DNA of 64,000 nucleotides from Alnus glutinosa. Its lineage: Eukaryota > Streptophyta > Magnoliopsida > Fagales > Betulaceae. The notes under the pieces were generated by a model that ran no database searches, was not told where the DNA came from, and saw only the letters and a program-made list of their open reading frames with translations. Positions 34,306 to 46,984 of the stretch are shown in pieces. Made by a program: the position numbers and the translations under genes. Numbering within the stretch: the first letter of the stretch is position 1; the number at the start of each line of letters is the position of its first letter. The DNA lies in the NCBI RefSeq assembly GCF_958979055.1, contig NC_084890.1, forward strand, positions 24,650,149-24,714,148. The letters run 5' to 3'.

Positions 34306-37300
34306 TCAATCAAAAAATTCCCATTGGGGTGTGGTCGGTGGAGGATCAAATGTCTCCCACTTGGTTGTCACAATAACAGGCTTTACTCTTGCATTTGATA
34401 TCTTCACCACATCAAGGGTTTCAACACACTTTTGCACTCTCTTCCCCTACAAAATCAATCCATTTCATTTCATTTCATCCGTTAAGATTTTTCGTTAAAT
34501 CATGTAAAAAAAATTAAAATATCATGTTTATATAAATATTTTCAAAGATTCAGTTACGAGTGTTTTTTCAAATTCAGTTAAATCATGACCAACACTCGAA
34601 TCCTTGCAAATTTTTTTTCCTTAAAAAAGAAAATGAGTATTTTGAGAATTTCCTCACCATTCCGTTAGGGTTTAACAGAAAATTCTAACGGAGAGGTGAA
34701 AGTAAAAAAAAATAAAATTAAAAATTAATACACTAAATTGACACTTTTTAAAGTTTGTAAACATATTTATAAAAGTTGTGAAATGTCAGGGATGGTACGG
34801 AAGTATTCCCACGATCATATCATAGGCAGGAATAAGAGAAGCAAAAAGAAATATGAGAAGGCAATTTACCTGCAAATTCTTCTGAGCATGAGCATCTCCT
34901 TCTGCAGAAATGCTATCTAGCTTGATTGCTAGTCTCATGAGCATCTCAATTAGTGTAGTGATCTGAACTTCGGGTACCTTAACCCCATTTGTGATAGACT
35001 TTTCAATGGCAGAGACCTATTGATGAAGAGGGAAATAATAATTTTTCATATGAAGAATTTCATACAATCACTTACAACATTAATAATTCCGAGGCCCGGC
35101 CAAAAAATGAAAAAAAGAAAAAAAGTCACAGATTCAATTTAGTTTTTCCAACCAAGCCAAAAAGAAAAAGAAGAAAGAAAAAAGAAATAAGAAAACTTCC
35201 TTTAATTCTCTTGAACTTCTATCGTATTTGCAGTTACCTCCCTAAACTTAAAAAACTGTCAATTTAGTATATCGATCTTTTCTTTTTTCAAAATTTCCAA
35301 ATTATTCCTCTTTTTTTTTTTTTTTTTTTTGGAAAAAAACAAATTGCAAGATTTAGGCATCAGTTAGGATTTAATAGAATTTGCAAAAAATACCTGTGAC
35401 CGAATCTTTGAAAAAAAATAAAAATTTTTATTAAAAGAACTGGAATATTTTAAAAAATTTAACAGGATTTAACGAAAAATCCTAATGGATTAAAAAAAAA
35501 TAATAAAAAAAAAATTGAAAGATGGATACACAAAATTGCGAGTTTTTTAAGTTTATGAAGATAATTGCAAAAGCGGCCACAAATTCATTAGGGGTTAAGT
35601 GAAGTTTCCACAAGAAAAAAATTTCTACCTAGCTAACACTTCCAAAACCAACCCAAAATAGATCTTGTTAGAATATAAATTAAATAATTAAATAATTCTT
35701 TTCCTATAAGTTTAAGCTTTTAGAATAAGTTGTGATTTAACATAATATTAGAGTAAAATGTCATGAGTTCGAACCTTAAATCCGTCATTCACCTTCCATT
35801 TCAATTAAATGTTATACGTATTGGACTTTACCTATCTTTCTGGCTAACCTAACTTTTAGGGGTGGGTCGACCAGCATAAAATAAATCGTTTGAAACTGCA
35901 TTTTTAAAAAATTACAATTTGAAACGTAAAAAATCAGTCTTTTCGAATCGCAGGCAAGTGAGTGATTTTTTGAAAACGTACAATGTTAAAGGCCAAACGG
36001 TGAACTGCGTTTTTAAAAAACACGTTTTGAAATCGCACGTTTGAAAACCCAAACAGACCCATCGTGTCATATTTCAGAAGCTATCACACCGCTTGCAATA
36101 CCAAGCGATCTTGATCCCCCATCCTATATACACACACGAGTAATGCTGATTGTACATTAACTGGGTGTACAGTGTACACCCAATGCCTTTTGATTTGGTC
36201 CTATACATGTGATGTGGGTCTTATGCTATCAAAATGCATTGGATGTACATCTAGTTGATGTACAAATAGCATAACTCTATACACACACACGAGAAATGAT
36301 ATTTGGCCGCTCCATGACACAACTATTGACTTTTTTTTATTAAACAAAAAAAAACCACACAACCATGTAAATGGGTTAAGGTATGGTTTTGTGGTTTTTT
36401 TAAATAAATAATAAATTTTTAAAAAAGCTAATAATTGTATCGTGGGGTGACCAAATATCATTTCTCATACACAACCATACCTAGTGGAAACGGATCCTCT
36501 CCATTTCAAATGATATGGAGAGGAGCCATTTAGTTATAAAATCAGAGGTAAAATTGTCATTTCAACTTTTTGGACAATTTTACCCCTTATTCTATAATTA
36601 ACCGACTCCTCTTCATTTCCTTTCCGTTTGCAAACCTAGCAAGCCAACCCTTCTGTCTCCTATGAACTATCTGTCTTCTGGGGGAGCAGCCCATACCTAC
36701 CAGAATGGTTACTGCAAAACGCAAATTTGATGAGTGGCATAAACAAATGTGATCATTACTTTAGGACCTACAAAAGAATGGAAGTCTTTTCTATTCTGGT
36801 TGGCACTTGGTAGGGCTTTGATGTCTTGTATAATTCAAAGCTTTACTCATTCCCTCTCTCTTTCTTTTTGAACCACAGTTTCTCACTTTTCACTCCATGA
36901 TAATAATGATCCAACTGCCACACATCAAGATTCAAGACCACTAGTAAAGTGTATATCTTATTGTTCTTGACCAATAATTTTAATGCCTTTCTTTCAAACT
37001 CTATGCAACTGGCTCATAATGAACTCACAAAAGCTCATCATAAATGTTTCTACAAAGGACCAACAATCCTATTCCTACCCCATTTGAGATATATATACCT
37101 GATCTAGCGTAAGGTAGGGTTAGGTTATCAACAAATAATGTACAACAACTAGTCTTCCATATATAGTATTTAGTCACTAAAGCTCACCCTACCAAAACCT
37201 AAAACAAAGGCTAAAAATCATACTTTTTCTTATTATTATCTTATTTTACATTGTTGATGTGGCAGTGCCAATTAGCTCTTAGTTTTTTTTTTAGAAAATT

Positions 37301-39801
37301 TTACTTACCTTTATAATGTTTTGGCATTTTTGCAATTATACCCTTAAAGTTTTAAAAAAGTTACAATATCGGATTTTCATGTTTAAATATTTTGCAACCA
37401 CCCCTACCGTTAGTGTTTAAGGTTAAATCATATGGAAAACAAGTAAAATGTACTTAATACTCTTGAAAAAGTTTATAAAAATACAAATTTACCATTAATT
37501 AAAGAAAATTGAAATTAAAAAAAAAATAAAAATTAAAGCTTGTTGGAATCAGACCCACGACCTTCGGTCACCCATGGTTTGGATGCGACCGCCGAGCAAA
37601 TTTTTTTTTTCTTAAAGGGTATTTTGGACATTTTCTTTTTACAATAGGCTACATTGCAAAATTTTTTAAACATAGAAACTCAACATTGCAACTTTTTAAG
37701 TTTTAAGAATATAATTGTAAAAGTGCCAAAATATCATGAACTTAAAGCAAAGTTTTCCCCTTTTTTTTTTTTTTTTTTCTATTGCAACACAGAAATATTT
37801 AATGACTGATTGACATTGTTACATTAAAAAATATATATATAAATACGTGTCCAACATATTTTTAGACCAATTTATAAAAAATTTCTGTCTTACTTATAAT
37901 GCTATAACTTATATTAAGCGGTCTGGTCTCTGACAACAAATATAGTATCCAACATATGGTGCCATGGTGGTCCAGGACCATCTGAACTTTACGAGAGAGA
38001 TGGAGACACTGGTGGTCCGTGGACCATGTGACTTTTTTTCTCCTTAATAATTGTACTCCAACAATACAACTAGTGGCCAGGGAACCGGGAACCGGGAACC
38101 TTTACTGCCTATTGCCTAATTGCTCCTCCAGTTAATAACCTGGCCAGGTGGCCCCCGCTCAAATGCTACTTGTTGGTCCAGATTATTCTACGCCTAATTA
38201 TGATGTCAGGCCCACATCACCCTCCAGCTGTCCGATCATGACGCTCAGTCACCCATCCCACCCAATCTAAACGGCTGATATTCACCCGGCCACACACACG
38301 ACACAGTCAATCAAGAAACATGCGACAAAGCTAGGAAATTAATGAGATTTATTTTAGCTTACCTGCTCCGCCAGCTTATCAACCTCCATGGACACGTCCG
38401 AGATGGCACGGTGCGCGCTCTGGATCTTCGCGTTCCTCCTCATCTGGATGACTCTCCGCTCGATGCTCGACGGGTCCTGCATTAGTATGACTTTTGACCG
38501 GTCTTTGAGCCCGCACATGTCCAAGTACTCCCCGTTCTCTCTCTCTTTCCCCCGGAAAATCACCCGCTGTTCATCCGGCTGTAACCCTGTCTCCGCCGTC
38601 AGAAGCTTCTTCACCTCCCCTGTTAGTCAACCCACCCCAAAACAAATCTCTTTTATACCTTTTTATACTACAAATAGAACTACTAACTATAATTTTTTTT
38701 ATTTTAACCACAGGTAAATCATAAATTCTACCACAGAACAATTAAATATTTGAATTAGTCAGTACAGTAAATTAACGGGGTAGTATGGTAATTTAATATT
38801 AAAGTAACAAAAACTACTTTTTTTTTTTTTTTTTTTTTGTTTTTTTTTAAATTAACTTAAATTACGAACCATTTAATGTGGTACAAAAAATTCATAGAGA
38901 TTTATTGTGGTAAACTATAATTACGAATCACTCCCTAAACCTGTTTTTCGTCTACTAAATTAACAGAATTCGTTAGTTTGCCACGTCATATAAATAGTGA
39001 GACAATTTCTAAATATCATTTGTATTGTAATCTACAAACGAACTTTATTTACTTAGTGGACGAAAAATGAGTTTAGGGAGTGATTTTTAATTATAGTACT
39101 ACATGGAATAATTCGTAATTTAGGCTAACTCCAGGGACTAGTGATGTAATTATCTCAAAATCTATATATAGTTTCCCTCCAAAACAGTGAAAATAAACAT
39201 CATTAACAACAGGGTAAAAAGTTGTTTGGATACAAAGAAAATGGAAGGAATCAAATAATGTTATTTTAATAATAATTATTGCATTGGTTTAGCATGGCGG
39301 TTGTACTTTGTCCCGATTTGTTTCCTTTGCAAGAGAATAGCATAAGTAGATCTTACAAGAACCATGCAACCGACCCCACACGTAAAAAAGGTTCCAAACC
39401 TACTTTTCTTAAATCTTTCCTACCATTAATTATTAACTAAAGCACTATCATTTTCTTCCATCTGCTTTCTCAGCAACCAAACAGAAAATAAGAATGATGT
39501 TGATGGGTGAAAAAAATGTAGAAAGATAGATCCAGATCATCTTACCGAACGTGGCCTGAGAATTCACAGAGATCTCGTGGCGGAGAGCACCGTAAGCGAC
39601 TCGAAGCCGTATAGTCGGAGCCGAAACAATATCCTTGCTCTCGCTTCTTTTCTGGACCAACATTCCTCCAGGTCTCATCTCCCACTCAGTTTCTTCTTCT
39701 CTAGATGTAGACGACGTCGTCGTCGTCGTCGTTGAGCTCTCACTCATTTTACCATACCCATTTGACCTTTTCTTCATCATTGTCTCTTCCAGGAAACCCA
39801 A
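34306..39801 (-). CDS. BAG-family co-chaperone (ubiquitin-like + BAG domains)
   Basis: Four exons join in frame (266 residues): 39546-39801, 38363-38619, 34870-35016, 34306-34446, all GT-AG. A Thr/Ser run (residues about 24-32, from a CGT/CGA trinucleotide stretch) precedes WEMRPGGMLVQKR, a hallmark of plant BAG1-4. A ubiquitin-like domain spans about 63-135 (TIRLRVAYG ... KVILMQDP). The BAG helices span about 140-235 (MRRNAKIQSAHRAISDVSMEVDKLAEQ, LIEMLMRLAIKLDSI, KRVQKCVETLDV). The C-terminus TTKWETFDPPP..WEFFD is typical. By family knowledge such proteins bind the ATPase domain of HSC70/HSP70 and couple it to stress and proteolysis. Start: MGFLEETMM; the MMKKRS seven codons later is a good alternative. 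I cannot decide between BAG1, 2, 3 and 4. Intron 2 is unusually long (3.3 kb). Confidence 0.9.
35017..38362 (-). other. BAG gene intron 2 (3.3 kb), packed with MITEs
   Basis: It contains foldback elements at about 35213-35605 and 37300-37758 (arms GCAATTATACCCTTAAAGTTTTAAAAAAG and mirror) and two adjacent small inverted-end elements at 36143-36273 (GTACATTAACTGGGTGTACA and mirror) and 36291-36466 (listed separately). 37100-37250 and 37850-38340 hold nothing recognised. Neither strand shows a coding exon that fits the BAG frame. Confidence 0.65.
36291..36466. mobile_element. MITE with about 40-bp terminal inverted repeats
   Basis: The left end is GAGAAATGATATTTGGCCGC followed by TCCATGACACAACTATTGAC. 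The right end, reverse complemented, is GAGAAATGATATTTGGTCAC followed by CCCACGATACAATTATTAGC. A related, more worn copy is at about 62350-62550. Flanks are (AC)n-rich, so the target duplication cannot be read. Confidence 0.75.
38850..39140. mobile_element. Foldback MITE in BAG gene intron 1
   Basis: Inverted arms: AATTACGAATCACTCCCTAAAC with TTTTCGTC(T/C)ACTAA near 38920-38960, mirrored by GTGGACGAAAAATGAGTTTAGG and GAGTGATTTTTAATTATAG near 39055-39100. Outer arms carry AAATTACGAACC and its mirror. Ends are worn. It lies within the 926-bp intron between exons 1 and 2. Confidence 0.65.
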
Positions 39802-40022
39802 AATTTCCCGAAGAACGAGTTAGCTAGAGAAGGAAAATATCTCTAAGGAATCGATAGGCTGTTTCTCTGCCGACACAAACAGAGTGTATCATGAGGGTGT
39901 GGGGTTTTATACTGTAAACAAATGTTCTGTTTTAAAGAGGAACTAAAAACTAAAATATTTTTATTAGGAACAACAACATGCGGAAAATGACGGGAAAATG
40001 TTCGGACCAATGGGAAGCTGGC

Positions 40023-40171
40023 CACGTGTTGGTGTCTGTGAGATTGTTTGTAGTGACAGCAAAGCAGAGAGAACTTGCCGACAGTCTAAAGGAAGCATCC
40101 CCATTCTCCCCTGGCCAGTGAAGCGGAACCCAGTTTAGTTTGCTTCGCGCATAGTGTTTCTTGGACACGTG
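40023..40171. promoter_or_regulatory. Two G-boxes upstream of the BAG gene
   Basis: CACGTG occurs at 40023-40028 (GCCACGTGTTGG) and at 40166-40171 (GGACACGTGGAG), about 220 and 365 bp upstream of the start codon. G-boxes bind bZIP and bHLH factors and are common in stress-regulated plant promoters. The motifs are seen; a regulatory role is inferred. Confidence 0.4.
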
Positions 40172-41999
40172 GAGGGCACGGATTGGGTGGTGACGGTGTC
40201 GGTCCCGGTCTGATGGCGCGGGGTGACTTCCGCATATAAGGTTGGTTTACAAATTGAAAAAGGTTTCCAAGTGAAGTCATTTGGGGCCTAGCTACATGTT
40301 GATGTGATTGCATGCAGATGAGGGTTTAACTTTGTTTAAGATGATAGGATCACCGCAGCCGTCGGATCGAATAAAAGTCAGTGAATCGGAGGGTGGATCG
40401 AGGAGGGTTTAAAAATATCATAATTAATGAGCATAAATGTTGCTTGGAGTTTTGATTTTGTTAGGAAGGGATAAGTAAGGTTTAACAACCTACAGTTAGC
40501 ATGGCCAAATCAAATTAAAGTGATTAACCCTTTGACAATTGACACCACTGGATTAATTAGTTTACTTTAATAATGTGGTAGGAAGGGATAAGTGATAACT
40601 AAGGTTTAACAGCCTGAAATTAGTATGGTTGACTAGCTAGGTCATCTTTTGATTTAAACAAATTAAATGATAAGAGTAATACTAATCCTAATTAAAGTAA
40701 ATTAATTAATTAATGATCTGCCTTCATCATGAGTAATACTAATTAAGTCCCATGAAATGCTATACATTTTCGATCATATCAAATTCTAAATTTTTTTATC
40801 TCATAGAGCTAGCGAGGATGAGAAAATTTAAACATTAAGGGATGTTGGGATCGGATCATGTGGTGGGATCGATCAATTTTTGCTCATAATATATAATAAG
40901 TGAGAAATATTTGTAAGCATTAATAATAGTAGATAGAGCAAAGTCCAATAGTAGTTTAACAGACTCCATATATTCACTAAAAGATGGTAGGAGGTCAATT
41001 TTGTAGAAGCTCCCTATAACCTCTAATTATGACTAGTTCTCGTCCACAAGCAACGAACTCAATGCAAAGCTTTTCTAGTTGAAACAAATTAAAGCTACTC
41101 ATAATACATTAGTGGACTTAGGTGGGAATCATGAAAGACAAAAAGATGAAATGTAACATGAATGAGATAGTGATGATGATTGATGAAGATGCTACCCTCT
41201 TTTTTTTTTCTTTTTTTTTTCTTTTTTTTTTTTAAATTATAAGAGCTAATTTGTTGCCCAAAACACCTGTCAGAAGGAGAAACAGTAGCTTGGTAGTAGT
41301 TCAAACTGTGATAGATTCATGTAGCTTTAGGAAAACTTCTCGCACCACTGATTGTAACGTGTCATTCGAACTAGCTAGGTGCTAGCCGGCCAATTCGAAC
41401 GGAGGTATAAAATTTTGCTTAGAAATAGAGTTTGAGTTCCAGTAGAATTTTCATTTATGAAATTCTCTCTCTCTAGCTAGTATCTGATATAAGTTTAAAG
41501 GAAATAGTGGGAAATAAATACTTGGAGAAAAATGAGGCTTTATATCTCAAAGCTTTAATTGGAGCATGCATTTAAAAGAGATAAATTGCTCGGTATAAAT
41601 TCTAACTTTATTTTTATTTGTTTAAATCATTTAGAGTTTTAAATACGTCGTTATAATGCCTGAATAACTATAAATAATTAGTTAAATAGTATTGTTGTGC
41701 TACCTATATACAATTAATTAGGCATTCTACAATAGCACCGTTGTAATGCTTGAATAAGTTAGAAGTGTTTAAATAAATATTATATTAATTTCGTAGTAAT
41801 GTTAGTTTGAAAATACGTGAAAAATGCTATATAACTGTTATAATTAATGCTCAAGTGACCTTATAATATTTTAGATATATCTTTATAATGTCAATTAAGT
41901 CGTACTATGATACTGTAAACATGCGATGATAGACTAATATTACATTGTCACGCGCGATGAGATAAATTGCATTGAGTTCTTGAATCGAAAGTTTCCAAT

Positions 42000-42625
42000 A
42001 GTCTACGGGAGACTGTAAGTATAATACTTACTGAGTTTTGCTATTTAATTTAAAAGCATGATATTTATGTTACAAATGATATGACTATATGATTTCAATA
42101 AATTTCACATGTTTTTAAGATGATGATTTATGGAAAGAGAAGTATTGATTTAAGAATTAATGAGACATGATATTGTATACTGTCATATTATACTTATTGT
42201 TAAAAAATATTAAAGTATCAGGTTAAAGTCCCCAAGACCGGTGGTTAGAGACCCTAGTACTAATAGAAAATAATAAAAGTTAAGAGAGAACTGGGGGTTG
42301 GAGTCCACTAGAATTTGGGGTTGGAGTCCCCAAGTAAGCTGCTAACCAGGGGTTGGAGTCCTCTAGTACCGAAGGCATAAGTCTCTAAGAAATGGAGTAA
42401 TTCTACATGTCATATAAATGTTCATCAAGTGTCCATCAAATAATGAGGTGACTTTTAAAATCACTATTGGTTTATATGACATGTAGAATTACTCTAAGAA
42501 ATGTGAGAAAATACGGGGTGATACATTGCATTGCATATGAATAGATGGTGAGATTTATATGATTTGATGAATTGCTTTATTGTTTTAGATATAAATGTAT
42601 GTACATGTTTCGCGGTTATGGGACG

Positions 42626-42663
<38 letters not shown>

Positions 42664-43190
42664 ATGTTATATGATATATGAAAGAAAATGCCAATGAAAA
42701 GATAAGAGGATTTCTATATATATGTATTATTAAAAAACTCAACAGTGCTTATCTTATTGGTTATAATTTTATATGAAAAATAAATCTTTTTGGAAAACCC
42801 TATATAGATGTTGTTATAAACATATGTTAGGGATATATTCTAAAAAGAATGCTTCTATTAAAAGGTTAGTAATTTATATACTTATTGGGACTGGGGACTC
42901 ATATATGCACCTGTGAAATTGTGGCAATTCTACAATTTCATAGATGTTGCAGGAAAGGAGGCGGAGGATGAGGATCCATACGCTAGTCTAGGGTTTTGTA
43001 TTTGAGGCTTACAATAGTTTCTTTTTTGTTATAGACTACCTTGGCTTAGTCTATTTTTGATGTATGTTTTTCTAATGTGCTGTATATGGCACCTTTTGAT
43101 ATACAATATATTAGTGTGTATTTTAAAATGTAAAAGCACAATGTAAATATCTATTTAATATAGATGCTCTCTTTAGCAGCCTTGATATAT
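42000..43190 (+). mobile_element. Probable degraded Ty3/gypsy LTR, hit by a MITE
   Basis: GGGGTTGGAGTCC is repeated at about 42295, 42320 and 42350. Downstream, 42890-43000 carries GGGACTCATATATGCACC, a T/A-rich stretch, and GCAGGAAAGGAGGCGGAGGATGAGGATCC, a layout common in the 3' half of plant gypsy LTRs. I could not find a TG...CA pair with a 5-bp target duplication, so the ends are approximate. Confidence 0.35.
42395..42494. mobile_element. 100-bp MITE with perfect 9-bp TSD
   Basis: The terminal inverted repeats are GAGTAATTCTACATGTCATA plus TAAA, mirrored exactly at the right end. Both flanks read TAAGAAATG (42386-42394 and 42495-42503). The arms are practically identical, so the insertion looks recent. 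A 9-bp duplication suggests Mutator-type mobilisation. Confidence 0.9.
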
Positions 43191-43309
43191 TATGAAATGG
43201 TTATCTGATCAAAGGAAAAAAAAAATTTAAAAAAAAATATTCCTCTACGTGTAATAAGATGTAATAGCATCACGTGGAAAATGATATATTTTCACTTACG
43301 TCTATGGCT

Positions 43310-44220
43310 GGCAAAACGGGTTACCCGACACGACCTGTTAAGACTCGCGACCTGTTTAGCCTAGACCCAAACACGACCTGTTTATATTAACGGGTCGGGG
43401 CTCTAGACACGACACGAACACGATAATTTCACGGGTCACCCGACATGACCCGTGAAACCCGTTTAACATAATGGGTCGAATCGGGCCAACCCGACCCGTT
43501 CAACATATAAGTATTTTTTTTAAAAAAAAAATAAAAAAAAATAAATAAAATATTATTATTATTATTATTTTGGAGGGTTTTTTTTGTGGGCATTTAAATG
43601 AAATAATAATAATTTTAGCAATTCATCTCTAAACTCCTACTCCTAGTCTCCTAGTTGGCTAGCACCAAATCACTTAATATGTTTAATTGTGTAATCAAAT
43701 AACAAAAAAAAAAAAAAACACTACATCATCATTACGAATGATGCACATACTATTAGATATGTAATTTGTTAGGGGTTTTTTTGGTTTTGTGCTGGGCGGG
43801 GCGGGGCGGGGCGAATACCTGAGGTTTTTAAAAAACACTGCCTGAGACCCGCCCCGCACAGTTTTACACAAACATTACTCGTGCCCGCAAATTTCACTGG
43901 AAAAATTGGTATGTGCAGGTCAGATCGGGGCAGTTTGTGTGAGACGGATCAGTTTTTGCCCACCCCTAATTGTCGCCCCCCCCCCCTTCTCCCCTCCTCT
44001 TTTTTTTTTTTAAACTCTTGAGTCTTGATTTATTGAATGACCTACATATGCTCATTCCACCCCCCCCCCCCCTTTTTTTTTTTTTTTTTTTTAATATATA
44101 TATAAATAAAAAATTAAAAAAAAAAGTTAATCGTGTCTGGCGGGTCACCCCCGACCAGCCAGACCGAGATAAATGGGTCATAAACGAGTTGACCCGTTTA
44201 TGACCCAAACCCAGTTGTGG
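43310..44220. mobile_element. hAT-like element remnant rich in GGGTCGGG/CCCGACCC words
   Basis: It starts TGGCTGGCAAAACGGGTTACCCGACACGACC and later contains repeated ACGGGTC, CCCGACCCG and TGACCCGTTTATGACCC words. The TGGCAAAACGGGT start is common in non-autonomous plant hAT elements. The middle (43530-44140) holds long A, T and C runs and a GGGCGGGGCGGGGC stretch, so several insertions may overlap. Confidence 0.5.
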
Positions 44221-44411
44221 GAGGATCAAAGTTGCAGGGAAGCAACTATTAGCAGTGACAACCTGCCCAGGCTCGAATGTATTCACTTATCCCAAAAGTG
44301 TTGATACGGTGGCGGAAGAATAAAAAATGGTGACATGTATCATTCCTTTTTGTAGTAGCCTTACATGTACATTGTTGACATTGTTGTTAGAGATAAGCTG
44401 TGCTAAAATTT

Positions 44412-45090
44412 CGAGGAATAAATTTTTTTAAGGAGCGAGATCAGAAGTAACACTTCAGAAATAATAAAGATATTAATAATTATATAGGTTATAAAACATG
44501 TTAAGAAGAGAATACAACATGATCATATATTTGAAGTCTAAGTAATATGGTTTCTTTGGGACAACGTCAACCCTACCAAGAAGGGGTACGGTTAAGGGCT
44601 TAGATAGTTTATATGGAATTGAATCATGACATTATTATCTTATCACAACATATATTATATTTATATTGCATTCATGATAATCTTGTCAAATGAGGAACTA
44701 TGAATTTGCATTGTTGCATGTGATCTATACAGAAAACATCTGGTTTTACCATATGATAACGTGTACGCCAAGCATATTTATACTCACTAAGTCGTGAACT
44801 AAAACATGTATTGTTTTATATATAGATTGTATAGTAGGCGAAGGATCCTACGAGGCATTAGGATATTTTGAAGGTCCTAGCCAACATTATTTTTGAGAAG
44901 CTGGAATCCGTGAGGTTGGAGAGCTCGTGAAACAGTGATGGAGATACACGCGACAGAGCTCCAAGATTTTAATGTCAAATTCCTTCTCTTTCCTGAAGGG
45001 AAGCCCCACCAACATGCAGTCCTTAGAAGATTATCAACGCTGCTGCAGAGGTTGGAGGGTAACAAGAAGGTACGCATGACATAAGAAGGG
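44412..45090 (+). mobile_element. Chromovirus (Tekay/Del-like) LTR remnant with polyprotein-end relic
   Basis: AAAATTTCGAGGAATAAATT, then a TTTTTTAAGGAGCGAGA purine tract and AGTAACAC, closely follows the junction that ends Tekay/Del polyproteins (polypurine tract, then the LTR start TGTAACAC). TACTCACTAAGTCGTGAAC and GGCGAAGGATCCTACGAGG downstream are also typical of these LTRs. The left part of the element is missing. Confidence 0.5.
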
Positions 45091-46984
45091 AGGGCTGAGG
45101 CAACAGATCTAACTACTGTAGATCGATCTACTCTTGCTTATGATATATTCTTGACCTTCCAACTAAGGCAATACTATAGTAGTCCGTACAACTTGACAAG
45201 AAAAAGAAAGACCTGGCCATCACCCCATAGTGTATATATGAAGAACTAGCTGAAAAAAAAAAAAAAGGTTTTGTCTAGCTAGCTTTTTACACGTAATTAC
45301 TTGGTGTAATTTATAGTAGTAGAAGTTATCTTATTGCACCTTAAGTTATAATCAATTCAAAATATTCAAACCCTCCTCCCATCATACAATATATAGGATT
45401 CCATCCCTATTTCAAACTTCCATTTCATGATACCTAATTGCCATGTATATAATATATGTTCATTAAAAGAAAAAAAACATGTAAGAATTGCCACGTATAT
45501 CACCTATTCACATCACGAGTCGTTATATAATTGGAAACGTGGCAATTCTTATATATGAGTTTTTTTTAAGTCAGTAATAAAATTAGACATGGTCATTATA
45601 TAATTGAATCTGACATGGCACAATAACAGAGTTTGACAATAATTTGGATGAAAGTTTATAGCATAGACCTATTTATTATTTTTGTATACTACAAGGAGCT
45701 CTTAAAATTTTTTTATACCACATAAAGCTTACAACAAATCAATATAACATCATGAATTGATTTTGTATTTTTCTTTTATTACGCGCGTCCATTATTGAAA
45801 CAAAATTCCCTCATTTGTATCATATCTTAAAATACCAAAAATACACTTATAGTTAAAAATGATGTCAATAAGAGTATCTATAGTGAGCTCTTCATAGTTT
45901 GGCCAAATTTTAGCTAAAAAAAAATTATACTTTTGCTATTTTAATTTTTAACAACCACTCTCCAAAACATTACTCATCAAACTCTTTAAATATTTCTCTA
46001 TTTCAAAAAAAATATAATTCTTTATTGATCACAACTCACTTTTTCCCGGCATCTAAACATAGTCTCAAACGAATGCCCATCAATCAATGACAATAAAATC
46101 AAATTTTTTCACATACGCCAAACATTGAAACAATCATAGAATCACAAATCTCATTTTCCTAGCATCCAAACACAGTTTCAAGTAATTGCTTATAAAATAT
46201 CGAAATGATATATACCTTCTTTCTTTGCAAGTCTTGTTTTGCTCTGTGAATTCTATCTCCTGCTTCCGCTCAAGACCTCAATAATTTGAGAGTATTTACA
46301 ATGAGCTTTTTAATTTTTTTCTTTCCAAAAATATACTTTTGCTGATTTAGCTAGTAACTTTTTAAAGCTATTAAATAACAAACTCTCTAAATATTTATGT
46401 ACTTTAAATAAATACTATTTTTTTTATTGATAAAGTTAACTACTAAAAGCATTCAATGTATTAAATTCAAGTCAAGCTAAACCTTTTGAAGCATTCAATG
46501 CAAAAATATATATTAAAAAAACACTTTAAAAATCATTTTTTGATTCTTTAAATTTAGAGAGTGATTATAACAGATGTTAAATTTAATTTTTGATAAAGAG
46601 TTTGTTAAATTGTATGTTTTGTGTGTTTTGTTAAAAATGTAGGAAAAAAACTAAATTTAAAGAGCTCGTTGTGAATGCTCTAAGACTTTCTTCGAATTCT
46701 AGCTCTTGCTTCCGAAAGTGAAGGCATTGAATAAAAAGTGAAAATATTAAAAAAATCAATAGAGAAAGAAAATTTTGAACCAAATTTAGAGTGAGAATTT
46801 GACAAGTGCCAATTTAGAAATAGAATAGAGAATTTGATAAACCATATTTTTTTAGAATATTCCTCTTATTTTAAAAAATAAAAGATAGTGAGGTCACTCT
46901 TCCAACAAAAAAGAAAAAGAAAAAAGAAATAAAGATAGTGAGGTCAAATTATTATTAGACCTTATGTCACAAAGCAAGACGAGA

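Larger units (their letters stand above)
40314..46984. other. Intergenic, 6.7 kb of degenerate repeats
   Basis: No gene was seen. It includes LTR-like remnants (about 42000-43190 and 44410-45090), the MITE at 42395-42494, a hAT-like GGGTCGGG-rich element (about 43310-44220), and inverted-end MITEs at 45480-45560 (GTAAGAATTGCCACGT and mirror) and about 46288-46684 (AGTATTTACAATGAGCTTTTTAA and mirror). (AT)n lies at 42632-42658. 40380-41600 is AT-rich with nothing recognised. Confidence 0.55.

Noticed and set aside
43966..44286. Frames over the C-run and T-run near 44.0 kb
   Set aside because: Long Pro, Phe, Lys and Gly runs translated from homopolymers.
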